From NCBI RefSeq assembly GCF_001612745.1, contig NZ_BDBA01000008.1, positions 1-64,000 of the forward strand: a stretch of DNA of 64,000 nucleotides. Reading direction: 5' to 3'. The notes under the pieces are model-generated. The model was not told where the DNA came from, searched no databases, and saw only the letters and a program-made list of their open reading frames with translations. The position numbers and the translations under genes were made by a program. This DNA is from Nocardia amamiensis NBRC 102102 (GTDB lineage Bacteria; Actinomycetota; Actinomycetes; Mycobacteriales; Mycobacteriaceae). Of this stretch, positions 8,007 through 20,949 are shown piece after piece. Each line of letters starts with the position of its first letter. Within the stretch, counting starts at the first letter, position 1.

Positions 8007-9055
8007 GCGACATCGGAATGCGGCAATCTCTCCCAGCTGCAGAGCCAGTAGGAGCACCGGCCGCCGGGCGTGCGCGCTTCGCCGTTTTCGTGACGAAGAA
8101 CCGGACCCCGCTGGCTTTCGCCGCACTGTTCGCGGTGGCCTGCGTGGTGCCGTTCCAGCTGGCGCCGTTCTACACCTTTCAGTTGTCGATGGTGCTCGTC
8201 TACGCGATCGCGCTGCTCGGGCTGAACCTGCTGGTCGGCTACACCGGGCAGATCTCGCTGGGCCACGGTGCCTTCTTCGGGGTCGGCGCGTATGTGGCTG
8301 CCGTAGTGATGCATCGTTGGGACACACCATATTTCGCGGCGCTACCAATGGCGGCCGCGGTGACGTTCCTGCTCGGGGTGGCAGTGGGCATTCCGGCCCT
8401 GCGGTTGCGCGGCCTGTATTTGGCCTTGGTGACGCTGGCCATTGCGATTTTCACGGTGCCGCTGCTGAAACGATTCGATTCGATCACCGGCGGATCGATG
8501 GGGCTCACCGTGGCCAAGCCGTTCGCTCCTGTCTGGACGGGACTGGCCGAGGACCAGTGGCTGTATTTCCTGGCATTGGCCACGGCGGCACTATGTTTCG
8601 TACTGGTGGCGGGTTTGCTGCGGTCGCGCGTCGGGCGGGCGCTGCGGGCGATCCGCGACAACGAGATCGTCGCCGAGATGATGGGTGTGCGCCTGGCGTA
8701 CTACAAGACCCTCGCCTTTGCGTGGAGCGCCATGCTGGCCGGTGTCGCCGGGTGCGTCTACACCTGGGTGATCGCCTATGTCTCGCCGGATTCGTTTACC
8801 GTCGCGCTCTCGATCACCTTGCTCGCGGGCATTGTCGTGGGAGGTCTCGGGTCGCTGTGGGGCGCGGTGCTCGGCGCCGCGTTCGTGATGTATGTGCCGA
8901 GTCTGGCCCAGGACGTCAACGACGGCGCACCCGGGGTGATCTTCGGCATTGTCGTCATCGCTCTCATGTACATCGCACCGACCGGTTTGGCCGGACTCAC
9001 CGGCCGCCGCATACGCCAAATCATCCCCGTGTTTGTTCAGAAAGGCGAAAAATGA
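8003..9055 (+). CDS. livM: branched-chain amino acid-type ABC permease (LivM-like)
   Basis: A 350-residue membrane protein starting at ATG 8003, which overlaps the livH stop. The open frame extends further upstream, but only as the antisense-like shadow of livH. The family motif NLLVGYTGQISLGHGAFFGVGAY is present from about residue 73, along with the coupling region LRAIRDNEIVAEMMGV, characteristic of LivM. About nine transmembrane helices are visible. The N-terminal 25 residues are polar and variable. It pairs with LivH, and its stop overlaps the binding-protein start (ATGATGA at 9052). Confidence 0.92.
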   Translation: MSDIGMRQSLPAAEPVGAPAAGRARFAVFVTKNRTPLAFAALFAVACVVPFQLAPFYTFQLSMVLVYAIALLGLNLLVGYTGQISLGHGAFFGVGAYVAAVVMHRWDTPYFAALPMAAAVTFLLGVAVGIPALRLRGLYLALVTLAIAIFTVPLLKRFDSITGGSMGLTVAKPFAPVWTGLAEDQWLYFLALATAALCFVLVAGLLRSRVGRALRAIRDNEIVAEMMGVRLAYYKTLAFAWSAMLAGVAGCVYTWVIAYVSPDSFTVALSITLLAGIVVGGLGSLWGAVLGAAFVMYVPSLAQDVNDGAPGVIFGIVVIALMYIAPTGLAGLTGRRIRQIIPVFVQKGEK

Positions 9056-10302
9056 TGGGATCCAGGGCATTTCGGGTAGTGGGTGTCGCCGCGGCGGCGA
9101 TGCTCGCGCTCACTGCCTGTGGTGGTCGCGGTGACACCGTGACCACCGCCAATGGCGATTGCCAGGGGCAGCAAACTGTCGGCATCACCGACACCAGCGT
9201 GAAACTAGGTGGTGTGTACCCCCTCTCTGGGCCCGCGTCCGCTTACGGCGAGGCTGGAAAGGGTGTACGCGCGTACTTCGACTATCTCAATGCTGAGAAG
9301 GGCGGCATCAACGGTCGCAAGGTGGAATACCTGCTTCGCGACGACGGCTACCAGCCGCCCAAGACTGTGGAGGAAACCCGCCGACTGGTCGAACAAGACC
9401 AGGTGTTCGCGATCTTCCAGACCCTGGGCACGGCCACCTCGTCCGCGGTTTGGGACTATCTGAACCAGCGCAAAGTCCCGCAGGTGTTCGTCGCCGGTGG
9501 CGCCACGAAGTGGGGCGCCGACACCAGCCATCCGTGGACTATCGGCTGGCAGCCCAGCTACAAGTCCGAGGGACGCGCGTTCGCCAGATATGTCCGCCAA
9601 GAACGGCCCGACGCGGCCGTGGCGGTGCTCTATCAGAACGACGACTTCGGCAAAGACTTGCTCGACAGCTTCCGCGCGGCGGTCGCAGGCAGCGGGGTGC
9701 GGATCGTGGCCGAGCAGAGCTACGAGGTCACCGACCCGACCGTGGAACCGCAGGTGCGCAACGTCGCTGGGTCGAAAGCCGATGTGCTGCTGAACTTCTC
9801 GACTCCGAAGTTCGCCGCGCAGACCCTCGCCGCCGACGCGCGCGCCACCGAATGGAATCCACTGCACATCCTCACCACCGTCTCGAACTCGGTGACCACG
9901 CTCCAGCCGGTCGGTTTCGAGAACATCCAGGGTGTGGTGTCCGCCGCCTATACCAAGGACCCGGCCGACCCGGCCCGCGACTCCGACCCGGCGATGCGGC
10001 AGTACAAGGACAAGCTCGCCCGCTACGGCCAGGGCATCGATCCGACCAGCGGCTACGCGATCCTCGGCTGGGCGGCCGCGGACAGTTTCGCCAAAACCTT
10101 GGCCGCGGCCGGCTGCCCCACCCGGGAAGGTCTGCGCGATTCCATGCGCAATCTGAACAATGTGCCGATCGACCTTCTGCTGCCGGGAGTTTCGCTGAAA
10201 ACCGGCACGGATGACGCGTTCCCCATCGAAGCCCTGCAAATCCAGCGCTTGACCGGTGACCGCTGGAGTCTCGTCGGCGACATCATCGACACCACCAAAT
10301 AG
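9052..10302 (+). CDS. ABC transporter substrate-binding lipoprotein (type I periplasmic-binding fold)
   Basis: A 416-residue lipoprotein. The signal peptide is followed by the lipobox LTAC (Cys about residue 22), so it is anchored outside the membrane. The mature protein is a Leu/Ile/Val-binding-protein-type receptor (Peripla_BP_6): KLGGVYPLSGPASAYGEAGKG near the N-terminus and INGRKVEYLLRDDGYQP are typical. The start may be ATG 9052 or ATG 9055; 9052 overlaps the livM stop. It delivers the solute to LivHMGF. The ligand may be an amino acid, amide or aromatic acid, and neighbours do not settle this. A hairpin follows the stop. Confidence 0.9.
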   Translation: MMGSRAFRVVGVAAAAMLALTACGGRGDTVTTANGDCQGQQTVGITDTSVKLGGVYPLSGPASAYGEAGKGVRAYFDYLNAEKGGINGRKVEYLLRDDGYQPPKTVEETRRLVEQDQVFAIFQTLGTATSSAVWDYLNQRKVPQVFVAGGATKWGADTSHPWTIGWQPSYKSEGRAFARYVRQERPDAAVAVLYQNDDFGKDLLDSFRAAVAGSGVRIVAEQSYEVTDPTVEPQVRNVAGSKADVLLNFSTPKFAAQTLAADARATEWNPLHILTTVSNSVTTLQPVGFENIQGVVSAAYTKDPADPARDSDPAMRQYKDKLARYGQGIDPTSGYAILGWAAADSFAKTLAAAGCPTREGLRDSMRNLNNVPIDLLLPGVSLKTGTDDAFPIEALQIQRLTGDRWSLVGDIIDTTK

Positions 10303-10309
10303 CGACGAT

Positions 10310-10335
10310 GCCGGGCTCCGCGTGCGGGGCCCGGC
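10310..10335 (+). terminator. hairpin terminator after importer operon
   Basis: GCCGGGC (10310-10316) pairs with GCCCGGC (10329-10335), with inner CCG/CGG pairing. It starts 7 bases after the binding-protein stop and ends the five-gene operon. Confidence 0.7.
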
Positions 10336-10388
10336 CTCCGAAGCAGGGAAGACATGGTGACGGTGCGGTAGCCTCGGCCGCCCGATCG

Positions 10389-10841
10389 TCAGCGTCCCGC
10401 CAATGCCGCAGATGCCCCGGAGGCGACGCCAGGAAATCGGCGGCGGATCTGAGTGATACAGCGGAGGACCTCATGGAGTTCGGTCCGGAGCCGCCGCAAC
10501 TCCGCGGCACGTTCAGCCGGACTCGGCGAACCTGTCTGCGCCATGACTTCGATGAAAGAGTCCAGCTCGTCCGCCTCTGCGACCAGGAGGCCGAAGAACA
10601 CTTCGGCTTGAGCCCGGTCGGCATGGTCATTCGAGGTCGGCTCACGCCAGGACATTTCGGACAGTTCTCGACCCGCGTGACGTTCGACGAGCAGCGGAAC
10701 GAACTCGCGCACCGACGCGTCCCCGAATCGTTCGCAGACTCGTCGCACCACCACGGCGACAGTCTCCGCGGGAAGTTCCGGATGGCGTTGCACCAGCCGT
10801 GCGACGACGTGTCTGATCTGCCTAGCGTCGTTGTTGCGCAT
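10389..10841 (-). CDS. hypothetical protein with N-terminal three-helix-bundle dimerisation domain
   Basis: A 150-residue soluble protein. Residues 5-60 (IRHVVARLVQRHPELPAETV, then a conserved-looking FVPLLVERHAGREL) match the small three-helix bundle found at the N-terminus of many mycobacterial and nocardial proteins of unknown role. The C-terminal half is Glu/Arg-rich and probably helical or coiled. No enzyme motif is visible. Start ATG 10841. The upstream gap carries an inverted repeat at 10922-10941 that may control it. It stands alone between the importer terminator and the GntR gene. Its role is unknown. Confidence 0.65.
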   Translation of the reverse strand: MRNNDARQIRHVVARLVQRHPELPAETVAVVVRRVCERFGDASVREFVPLLVERHAGRELSEMSWREPTSNDHADRAQAEVFFGLLVAEADELDSFIEVMAQTGSPSPAERAAELRRLRTELHEVLRCITQIRRRFPGVASGASAALAGR

Positions 10842-10921
10842 GGCTCAGCCCCTGTACCACTCGACCGAAACTCGGACGGGCTGGCCACACCGAGATCATC
10901 CCAAGCTTCACGCTAAAAAAT

Positions 10922-10941
10922 GTACCGTTAGATAGCGGTAC
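10922..10941. promoter_or_regulatory. inverted repeat GTACCG-N8-CGGTAC, probable operator
   Basis: GTACCG (10922-10927) and CGGTAC (10936-10941) are perfect arms of a 20-bp element in the gap upstream of the minus-strand gene at 10389-10841. This is a common TetR-type operator geometry, but no TetR gene is adjacent. Confidence 0.5.
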
Positions 10942-11032
10942 GATCAATGGCGGCAAGCGATTCGGGCTCAGGCGGGCAGACCGGTGGTTCGCATCGCAAC
11001 TTGCTCAGCGGGCTCGATACCGGCGCAACGTG

Positions 11033-11812
11033 TCACTGCCCGAGGTTGGCCTCGAAGGCGATCCGGTCGCCGCGGTAGAGCGAGCGGACGCGTTCGATCG
11101 GCTCGCCGTGGCCGTCGACGCTGCGCCGGTGCAGCCGCAGCAGCGGCAGCGCCGTGGTGCAGTCGAGCAGGGCCGCCTCACGCGGGGAAGCCAGCACCGT
11201 TTCGATCCGCTCGGTAGCGGAGCGGAATTCGACACCCGAGGCGCGGATCGCCGCGTACAGCGACGTGGTCGGATCGTAGTTGTCGCGCAGCCCCGCGAAC
11301 CGTGACAGCGGCAGGAAGGTGCTCTCCAGGCCGATGCGCTCGCCGTCGGCCAGCAACACGCGCTCCAGATGCATGACGGGGGTGCCGGTCGGCAGGCCGA
11401 GATCGCGGCCGGTCTCGGTATCGGCGGGGATGTCCTCCCAACTGACCAGGATGCGGCCGGGTACCCGGCCCAGGCTGAGCGCTCCTTCGGTGTAGGAGCG
11501 CAACGACAGCGGCTGCACCATCTTCGGGCGGGACACCACCGTCCCTCGGCCCTGTCGCCTGATCCGCCCCTCCACCAATAGGTCTCGAAGCGCCTGCCGC
11601 ACGGTTTCGCGGGCGACCCCGAAGCGGACGGCCAGCTCGCGCTCGGAGGGCACCGGATTACCCTCATCGAGGGTGTCGAGAATCGCCTCCAGCTCCGTGC
11701 GGACCAGATAGGGCTTGGACGGTCGCTCCGGCAGCGCGGATTCCGCACCGACGGGCGCCCTTTCGCCCCGTTTCCCATCCCGCGCCACCCTGGTCGACTC
11801 CGCTGCGTCCAT
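11033..11812 (-). CDS. GntR-family regulator with UTRA ligand domain (phosphonate-type)
   Basis: A 259-residue regulator. A winged helix-turn-helix lies at about residues 45-100 (VPSERELAVRFGVARETVRQ, then GRIRRQGRGTVVSRPK). A UTRA effector domain follows (GTPVMHLERVLLADGERIGLE, then SLYRGDRIAFEANLGQ), as in the HutC/PhnF subfamily. It is divergent from a FAD oxidoreductase and a PhnX-like phosphatase. The shared gap has two GGTCTAGACC-type sites, the known operator class of PhnF, DasR and related proteins. It probably represses the divergent genes until an amino-phosphonate or related metabolite binds the UTRA domain. Confidence 0.9.
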   Translation of the reverse strand: MDAAESTRVARDGKRGERAPVGAESALPERPSKPYLVRTELEAILDTLDEGNPVPSERELAVRFGVARETVRQALRDLLVEGRIRRQGRGTVVSRPKMVQPLSLRSYTEGALSLGRVPGRILVSWEDIPADTETGRDLGLPTGTPVMHLERVLLADGERIGLESTFLPLSRFAGLRDNYDPTTSLYAAIRASGVEFRSATERIETVLASPREAALLDCTTALPLLRLHRRSVDGHGEPIERVRSLYRGDRIAFEANLGQ

Positions 11813-11830
11813 ACCTACAGCGTACCGGTA

Positions 11831-11893
11831 ATTGGTCTATACCAATTGTTAACCCGCCGTTGGCACGGGAAACACCAATAGGTCTAGACCATT
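11831..11893. promoter_or_regulatory. two GntR/UTRA operators
   Basis: Site 1, ATTGGTCTATACCAAT (11831-11846), has perfect 6-bp arms. Site 2, ATAGGTCTAGACCATT (11878-11893), has a perfect 10-bp core GGTCTAGACC. Both match the TGGTCTAGACCA class recognised by HutC-type GntR proteins. Site 1 lies next to the regulator start and site 2 lies 7 bases before the oxidoreductase start, so both genes would be controlled. Confidence 0.88.
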
Positions 11894-11900
11894 TGTCAGT

Positions 11901-13037
11901 ATGAGTCCCATGCGATTGGTCATCATCGGAGGCGGAATCCTCGGCACCACACACGCCATGGCCGCGATCCGCCGGGGGCACGAAGTCGTGCAGCTGGAAC
12001 GGGAGCCGGAAGCACGTGGGGCGACCGTGCGCAACTTCGGCCTGATCTGGGTGTCCGGGCGATCGGCCGCGGAACTCGATCGCGCCCTGCGCTCACGTCT
12101 GCTGTGGGAGGAGATCGGTGGCAAGGTGCCCGGGGTCGGATTTCGGCGCACTGGCTCGCTCACCCTGGTGCGTACCCCCGAGGAACTTGCGGTGGCGGAG
12201 GCGGCCGCAGCCGGTCCCACCGCCGACGCCCGCGGCTTCGAACTGCTCGACCCCGCGGATGTCCGCGCCGTCAACCCGGTGCTGCGTGGCAAATTCCTTG
12301 CCGGACTGCACTGTTCGACCGATGCGGCCGTCGAGTCACGGCAGGCACTGCCCGCGTTGCACGCCTACCTCGCCGCGAGCGGACGCTACACCTTCCACTC
12401 CGGGGCCGAAGCGCGTGCCGTCACCGACACCGGCTCCGGCGCGCAGGTGCGTGACGACCAGGGCCGTGGCTTCGACGCCGACTTGGTGCTCGTCTGCCCC
12501 GGCGCCGCGCACACCGGTCTCGCCGGAGAACTGGCCGGAACGATCCCGGCGCGGCGCGTCCGGCTGCAAATGATGCAAACCGCCCCGCTCGGCGAGCCGC
12601 TCCCCACCGCCGTCGCCGATGGAGACACTTTCCGCTACTACCCCGGTTTCGCGGGCCCTGAGGTGGACGCGCTGAACCGGGAACAGGCGCAGACCGCGAC
12701 GGCCGCGGAGCACAGGATGCAGCTGCTGTGCGTACAGCGATTGCATGGCGGGTTGACCATCGGCGACACCCACGAGTACACCGAGCCGTTCGCGTTCGAC
12801 GTCGACGAGGCCCCCTACGAGCACTTGACCTCCATCACCGAGGAGTTGTTCGGCCGCAAACTGCCGCCGATCGTGCGGCGCTGGGCGGGCGCGTACAGCC
12901 AGGCCATCGATCCGGACGTTCTCGTCACCCGCGTACAGGCCGACCGCCACATCTGGGTGATCACCGGCCCCGGCGGCCGCGGCATGACCCTCGGACCCGT
13001 CATCGGCGAGGAAACCGCCGACCTGCTCAACCTCTGA
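11901..13037 (+). CDS. FAD-dependent oxidoreductase, phosphonate-associated (TIGR03364 type)
   Basis: A 378-residue DAO-fold flavoprotein. The FAD-binding GGGILGTTHA is at the N-terminus, followed by the family-typical EREPEARGATVRNFGLIW. The C-terminal GPGGRGMTLGP completes the FAD site. Proteins of this subgroup sit beside PhnX-like HAD phosphatases and are linked to catabolism of aminoethylphosphonate or related amines. That assignment comes from family and context, not from residues. Start ATG 11901; ATG 11910 is an alternative. Nine bases separate it from the truncated phosphatase gene. Control by the divergent GntR regulator is likely. Confidence 0.87.
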   Translation: MSPMRLVIIGGGILGTTHAMAAIRRGHEVVQLEREPEARGATVRNFGLIWVSGRSAAELDRALRSRLLWEEIGGKVPGVGFRRTGSLTLVRTPEELAVAEAAAAGPTADARGFELLDPADVRAVNPVLRGKFLAGLHCSTDAAVESRQALPALHAYLAASGRYTFHSGAEARAVTDTGSGAQVRDDQGRGFDADLVLVCPGAAHTGLAGELAGTIPARRVRLQMMQTAPLGEPLPTAVADGDTFRYYPGFAGPEVDALNREQAQTATAAEHRMQLLCVQRLHGGLTIGDTHEYTEPFAFDVDEAPYEHLTSITEELFGRKLPPIVRRWAGAYSQAIDPDVLVTRVQADRHIWVITGPGGRGMTLGPVIGEETADLLNL

Positions 13038-13046
13038 GAAACAACT

Positions 13047-13613
13047 ATGCCGGACAAAAAGATCGACCTCGCCGTCCTCGACATGGCGGGCACCACCGTC
13101 GCCGACAGCGGCCTCGTGCTGCGCGCCTTCGAGGCCGCCGCCACCGAAGCCGGGATCGAACCCGAAGGCCCGCACCGCGACCGTGCCCGCCGATACGTGC
13201 TCGACACCATGGGCCAATCGAAGATCGCGGTGTTCCGCGCCCTGCTCGGTGACGAGGACCGCGCACAGTTGGCCAACCGCGCTTTCGAGAACACCTATGA
13301 CCGCCTGATCGATGAGGTGCGGATCGCCCCGATTCCCGGTGCCGCCGAGGCTATTTCGGCGCTGCGCTCGGTCGGCGTACGAGTCGCGCTCACCACCGGT
13401 TTCAGCCGCGCCACCCAGGATCGACTGCTCGCCGCGCTCGGCTGGACCGACCTCGCCGACCTTGCGAGATCGGAGCTACAGCAGCCCGACCATCGAAGGA
13501 GAAGTGGATTAAGCTGGATGGGTGAATGCCCTGCAGCGGTTGCTGTTCGGGTCGGGGCGGTTACCAGAGGACCTGCGTGCGTCGCTGAACGCCTCCGACA
13601 TTGTGTTCTGTGA
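13047..13613 (+). pseudogene. PhnX-like HAD phosphatase, C-terminally truncated
   Basis: Residues 1-145 are a clear phosphonoacetaldehyde-hydrolase-like HAD protein: the nucleophile motif LAVLDMAGTTVAD, the cap with YVLDTMGQSKIAVFRALLGD, and motif II VALTTGFSRATQDRLLAALGW. Homology stops after DLADLAR (about 13475). The remaining frame (ELQQPDHRRR onward) is the out-of-frame reading of an unrelated downstream gene. Roughly 75-80 residues are missing, including the region with the conserved GRPxPxM loop and the metal-binding VGDTxxD. I scanned the other frames just downstream and saw no continuation, so this looks like a deletion or junction, not a simple frameshift. Catalysis is unlikely. Confidence 0.8.
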
Positions 13614-13938
13614 GGAGGGCCTGACTGGTTCGGTCATCCGTCGCAGTTTCCGGCCATCCGGTCGTCTCGTGGAATGGGAGCGGCGGGCGGTCTCGGGCGC
13701 GATCGCGGTGACTGTCGGCGGACGGGTATTGGTATGGGCGGGCCGGTTCAAACACATCGATGTGCCGATGACTCATCCGCTGTGGGCGAACATCGAATTC
13801 AGAATCGACCGACCGAACCGAGTCTGCTTCGCCTACGACCCGGCGACGACCGATCCGGGGGAGCCGGAACGGGTCGAAGTGAGACTGAAAACATTGCAGG
13901 CGAAGCAACTTGCCGAACTGATGCCACGACCGGCATGA
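13522..13938 (+). CDS. conserved hypothetical protein, about 138 residues
   Basis: A small soluble protein beginning MNALQRLLFGSGRLPEDLR. It resembles a hypothetical family seen in many actinomycetes with the pattern LxxEGLxGSVxxRxxRxPG, here CEEGLTGSVIRRSFRPSG. The function is unknown. It starts at GTG 13522. A TTAAGCT hexamer-like -10 (13509-13515) lies only 7 bases upstream and no well-spaced ribosome site is present, so the transcript may be leaderless. Its start overlaps, in another frame, the tail of the broken phosphatase frame. A strong hairpin lies downstream at 14135. Confidence 0.7.
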   Translation: MNALQRLLFGSGRLPEDLRASLNASDIVFCEEGLTGSVIRRSFRPSGRLVEWERRAVSGAIAVTVGGRVLVWAGRFKHIDVPMTHPLWANIEFRIDRPNRVCFAYDPATTDPGEPERVEVRLKTLQAKQLAELMPRPA

Positions 13939-14134
13939 AGCGCACCGATCGGTCGCCTGGTTCACGATCCGGCTGCACGACGCCACCGATACCGCGATGC
14001 GGACCGCCGACTCGATGGCACGAACGAACGGCGCGATGAGAAGGAAGCGAACGTCCACGTCCGGTATCCAGTGGGCGGCCGCCCCCGCGCGGCGTGGAGG
14101 GTGCTCAGCACGGCCTCGAAGGGCGGTGTCCTGC

Positions 14135-14166
14135 GCACCGATGCGGAACCAGCTCCGCATCGGTGC
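14135..14166. terminator. bidirectional hairpin terminator
   Basis: A perfect 13-bp stem: GCACCGATGCGGA (14135-14147) pairs with TCCGCATCGGTGC (14154-14166), with a 6-base loop. It lies between the convergent hypothetical gene and the end of the polyketide synthase gene. Confidence 0.88.
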
Positions 14167-14204
14167 AAGCAGGTTCTGGTCAGGCGGCACCGGAGTCGCC
14201 TCTC

Positions 14205-18061
<3,857 letters not shown>

Positions 18062-18065
<4 letters not shown>

Positions 18066-19108
18066 TCGGTCCACCCCGGCTCGCGCAGCACTTTGATGAC
18101 GGCGGCGGACAACAGAACTCCTGGCGCCGAGCCGAACAGCAGCAGGTACTGCCCCGCGCCGAGTTGTCCGGTCGTGATCAGGTGCTCGAAGGACAGAATT
18201 TGGTCACTGGCCGAGCAGTGGCCGATCATCCGCCCGAAGTCCCAGGTCGACTTCTCCATCGGCAGCCCGAGGGGCACCATGCAGCGCTGCTCGGTGGCTT
18301 CGCGCGAGCAATTCAAGAACGCCACCCGGGCGATGTCGTCGAGGCCGATACCGGCCTCGTCGAGCGCCTGGCCGACCACCACCGGGATCTCCGCGCGCAC
18401 CCTGGCCATGGCCGCTCCCAGTGGCGATTCGGGAGCGGCCGCGACCTTGGCGGTGATTTCCTGCAGGCGGGCGAAGAAATCGGGCGACTGCCCGAGCGAA
18501 ACACCGGGCGGGAAAAGTGGTTCGCTGGCCCGGTGTATCTCTTCCGCCTCGGGAATCGAGGTGGAGCACACCGACAACAACTGGGCGAACCCGTCCGTCT
18601 TGGTGAGCACCACCGCCGAGGCGGCATCGCCCGCGATGAACAGCGCCGACATCCGCCAGCGGTCCATCAGGGGCGTGCCGAAGTTGTCCGCGGCAACCAG
18701 CAGTGCGCTGCGCCGCTCCGGATCCGCACGGAGGTATTCGACGGCCATCGACAGTGCGGAGAACATTCCGTTACAGCCCTGTCGGATCTCCAATGCCGGT
18801 ATCGGGCCGACGAGATGCCGCTGGAGATATGGGTGCGGCAGCCAGCCTTCCGGCCCTTGCAGCCAGGTGCTCGCGTACAGCAGCAGATCGAATTCGTCCG
18901 CGGCCAGGCCCGACCGCTTGACCGCGATCTCCGCGGCCCGTAGCGCCATTTCCGGTGCGGGTATCGGGCCGGCAACCGCCGCACCGCCGAGCTCGTGCAT
19001 CTCGGCGGTTTCGGCCGGGTACAGGCCTTGTGCCACCGCCTGCCCGGCGGTGACCGTCGCGGGCAGGAACGAGCCGAGCGCGGCGATGAAAGTGTCGGGT
19101 GTACGCAT
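18062..19108 (-). CDS. KAS III-like acyltransferase
   Basis: A 348-residue thiolase-fold protein starting at ATG 19108 with GAGGAGAC upstream. The nucleophile Cys is in EIRQGCNGMF. The FabH HQAN motif is replaced by a LNCS segment, and FabH GNTSAAS reads GHCSASD. This changes two of the three catalytic positions. Such non-elongating KAS III homologues (ChlB3, AviN, CalO4 and CerJ are the precedents) move a finished aryl group from a carrier protein to an acceptor. Together with the orsellinate-type PKS it probably transfers the orsellinoyl group. It overlaps the PKS gene and follows the ThDP gene by 22 bases. Confidence 0.85.
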
Positions 19109-19130
19109 CAGTGTCTCCTCGGGTTCGCTC

Positions 19131-20942
19131 TCACGGAGGGCCCATTTGGCGCAGCTTTTCGACGAGATCGAGGTCCACACCGGGCTTTTCGGCCAGAAGT
19201 ACATCCACGGTGGGCGGTTTGCCGGGCGCGCCGGGATCGGTACGGATATCGATGACATACGGCTTGCCGTTCGCAATCACCTTGAATCCGCGTTCTATGG
19301 CTCTGCGCAGTTTGCTCGCATCGGTGACCACATCGCTGCCGATATCGAATGTCTTGGCGATCGCCGCGAAATCCTGTGGGGGATCGCCGAGGCTCAGGTA
19401 AGAGGCCGGGTTCGTCGGCTTCCAACCGTAGACCTTCTCGATCAGGCCCAGGCCGATCATCAGGGATGTGTACTGGGAATCGTTCACGACGAGGTACAGC
19501 ACGGGCAGGTCGAACTTGCTGCTGGTCCACCAGGAGTTGGTGTGGAACAGGGCCGAGCCGTCGCCGACGATGTTGACGACGAAACGCTCCTGCCGCAGAG
19601 CCAGGGAAATTCCGATCGAGGCAGGAAGGGAGAATCCCAGTGAGCCGCCCGAGGTGCAGAAGTAGGCATCCGGTGAATCGTAGTTTATCGCCTTCTGGAT
19701 GAAGCTTCCGATCGAGAATGCCTCGTTCAGAACGGTAATCGGCTTGTCCAGGGTCTTCTGTACTTCCGCGAGGACGAATGCTACCTGATGACCGGGGATC
19801 GGGGCTTCGTTCTCGGGGCGACGCAGTTCATAGGCTGTGATCGAGAACGATTCATCGCGTTGCGCGCCGAGCCGCAGGATCTTCTTGTTCCGGGATTCGG
19901 CCGAGGTCCTGTCGAAGCGGGCGTGATCGGCGATGCCGGAGATGATCAGCGGCAGCGTCTTCTTGATGTCGCCCAGGACACCGACCTCGGAGTAGTAGTT
20001 CTTGCCGATCTGCCACGGATCGTTGTGCAACGCGACCTGGATCAGTTGCGCCGGAATGATCGGGCCCTTCTCCCAGCGGAAGACCGATATCTGCGCGTGT
20101 GAATTCACACCGATGAGAAATATGGTGTCGAATCCCTCCAGCTGCATGTGAATGCCGTCCTGGATCGGCAGCAACTCGCCCTGCCAGTGCGGTAGGTCGT
20201 TCGGATAGTTCATCCGGCTCGCTTGGAACTCGGAATACACCGCGGAACCGAGCAGATTCGCGAGCCGTTCGATTTCCGGCCAGGCACCGGCCTCGCCGAC
20301 GCCGTCGCCGACCAGGAGGACCGGATTCTTCGCGTTCGCGAGCGTCTCGACCGCTGCGGAGACGCCTGCAGGGTCGCCGGTGACGGCGTGCGCGATTCGA
20401 GTCGTGCGGGCTTTCTCCTGCAAAGTGGGCTGCTCGATCAAGAAGTTCCACGGAATGGAGAGGAAGACGGGGCGGAACGGAGGGGAGAGCAGTTCTTTGA
20501 AGGCGCGCTGCATCACGATGGGTATCTCGTCGGCGTCCCGGACTTCGTGCGCCCACTTCGCATACTGCCCGGCGGTGCGTACCAGATCGGAGCCGAGCAG
20601 TGGCTCCTGGATCAACAGGTCACTGTGCTGCTGACCGCACAGGACGAGTACCGGAATATTCGACGTGTACGCATTGAAAAGGTTCCCGATGATATTGGCC
20701 GCACCCGGTGTGATGTGCACCAGCGCGACACCGGGCCGCCCGGATGCGCGCGCGTACCCCATCGCGGCGCCCATGGCGATGTTTTCGTGCAGACACGGGA
20801 TATAGTCGACCTCGTTCTCCGGAATCGTGGTTGCGTCGATCAACGGGATTTCTTGCGTGCCGGGGACGCCGAAGACGTATTCGACTCCGGCATCGCGGAG
20901 GTAGTCGAATACGACATCGCGGCCGAGCTTTGGTGAATTCAT
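19131..20942 (-). CDS. ThDP-dependent enzyme, benzoylformate decarboxylase-like
   Basis: 603 residues with the three-domain layout of the acetolactate synthase/decarboxylase family. The activating Glu is in CLHENIAMG (about residue 53). A His in ALVHITPG (about residue 76) aligns by eye with catalytic His70 of benzoylformate decarboxylase. The ThDP/Mg motif is GDGSALFH, ending in NDSQY about 27 residues later. Benzoylformate decarboxylases act on arylglyoxylates, and the upstream DpgABCD set makes 3,5-dihydroxyphenylglyoxylate. I infer decarboxylation to 3,5-dihydroxybenzaldehyde, or carboligation through the Breslow intermediate. Start ATG 20942 is chosen; the open frame upstream overlaps dpgD and is a shadow. 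Confidence 0.85.
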   Translation of the reverse strand: MNSPKLGRDVVFDYLRDAGVEYVFGVPGTQEIPLIDATTIPENEVDYIPCLHENIAMGAAMGYARASGRPGVALVHITPGAANIIGNLFNAYTSNIPVLVLCGQQHSDLLIQEPLLGSDLVRTAGQYAKWAHEVRDADEIPIVMQRAFKELLSPPFRPVFLSIPWNFLIEQPTLQEKARTTRIAHAVTGDPAGVSAAVETLANAKNPVLLVGDGVGEAGAWPEIERLANLLGSAVYSEFQASRMNYPNDLPHWQGELLPIQDGIHMQLEGFDTIFLIGVNSHAQISVFRWEKGPIIPAQLIQVALHNDPWQIGKNYYSEVGVLGDIKKTLPLIISGIADHARFDRTSAESRNKKILRLGAQRDESFSITAYELRRPENEAPIPGHQVAFVLAEVQKTLDKPITVLNEAFSIGSFIQKAINYDSPDAYFCTSGGSLGFSLPASIGISLALRQERFVVNIVGDGSALFHTNSWWTSSKFDLPVLYLVVNDSQYTSLMIGLGLIEKVYGWKPTNPASYLSLGDPPQDFAAIAKTFDIGSDVVTDASKLRRAIERGFKVIANGKPYVIDIRTDPGAPGKPPTVDVLLAEKPGVDLDLVEKLRQMGPP

Positions 20943-20949
20943 TCTGCTC

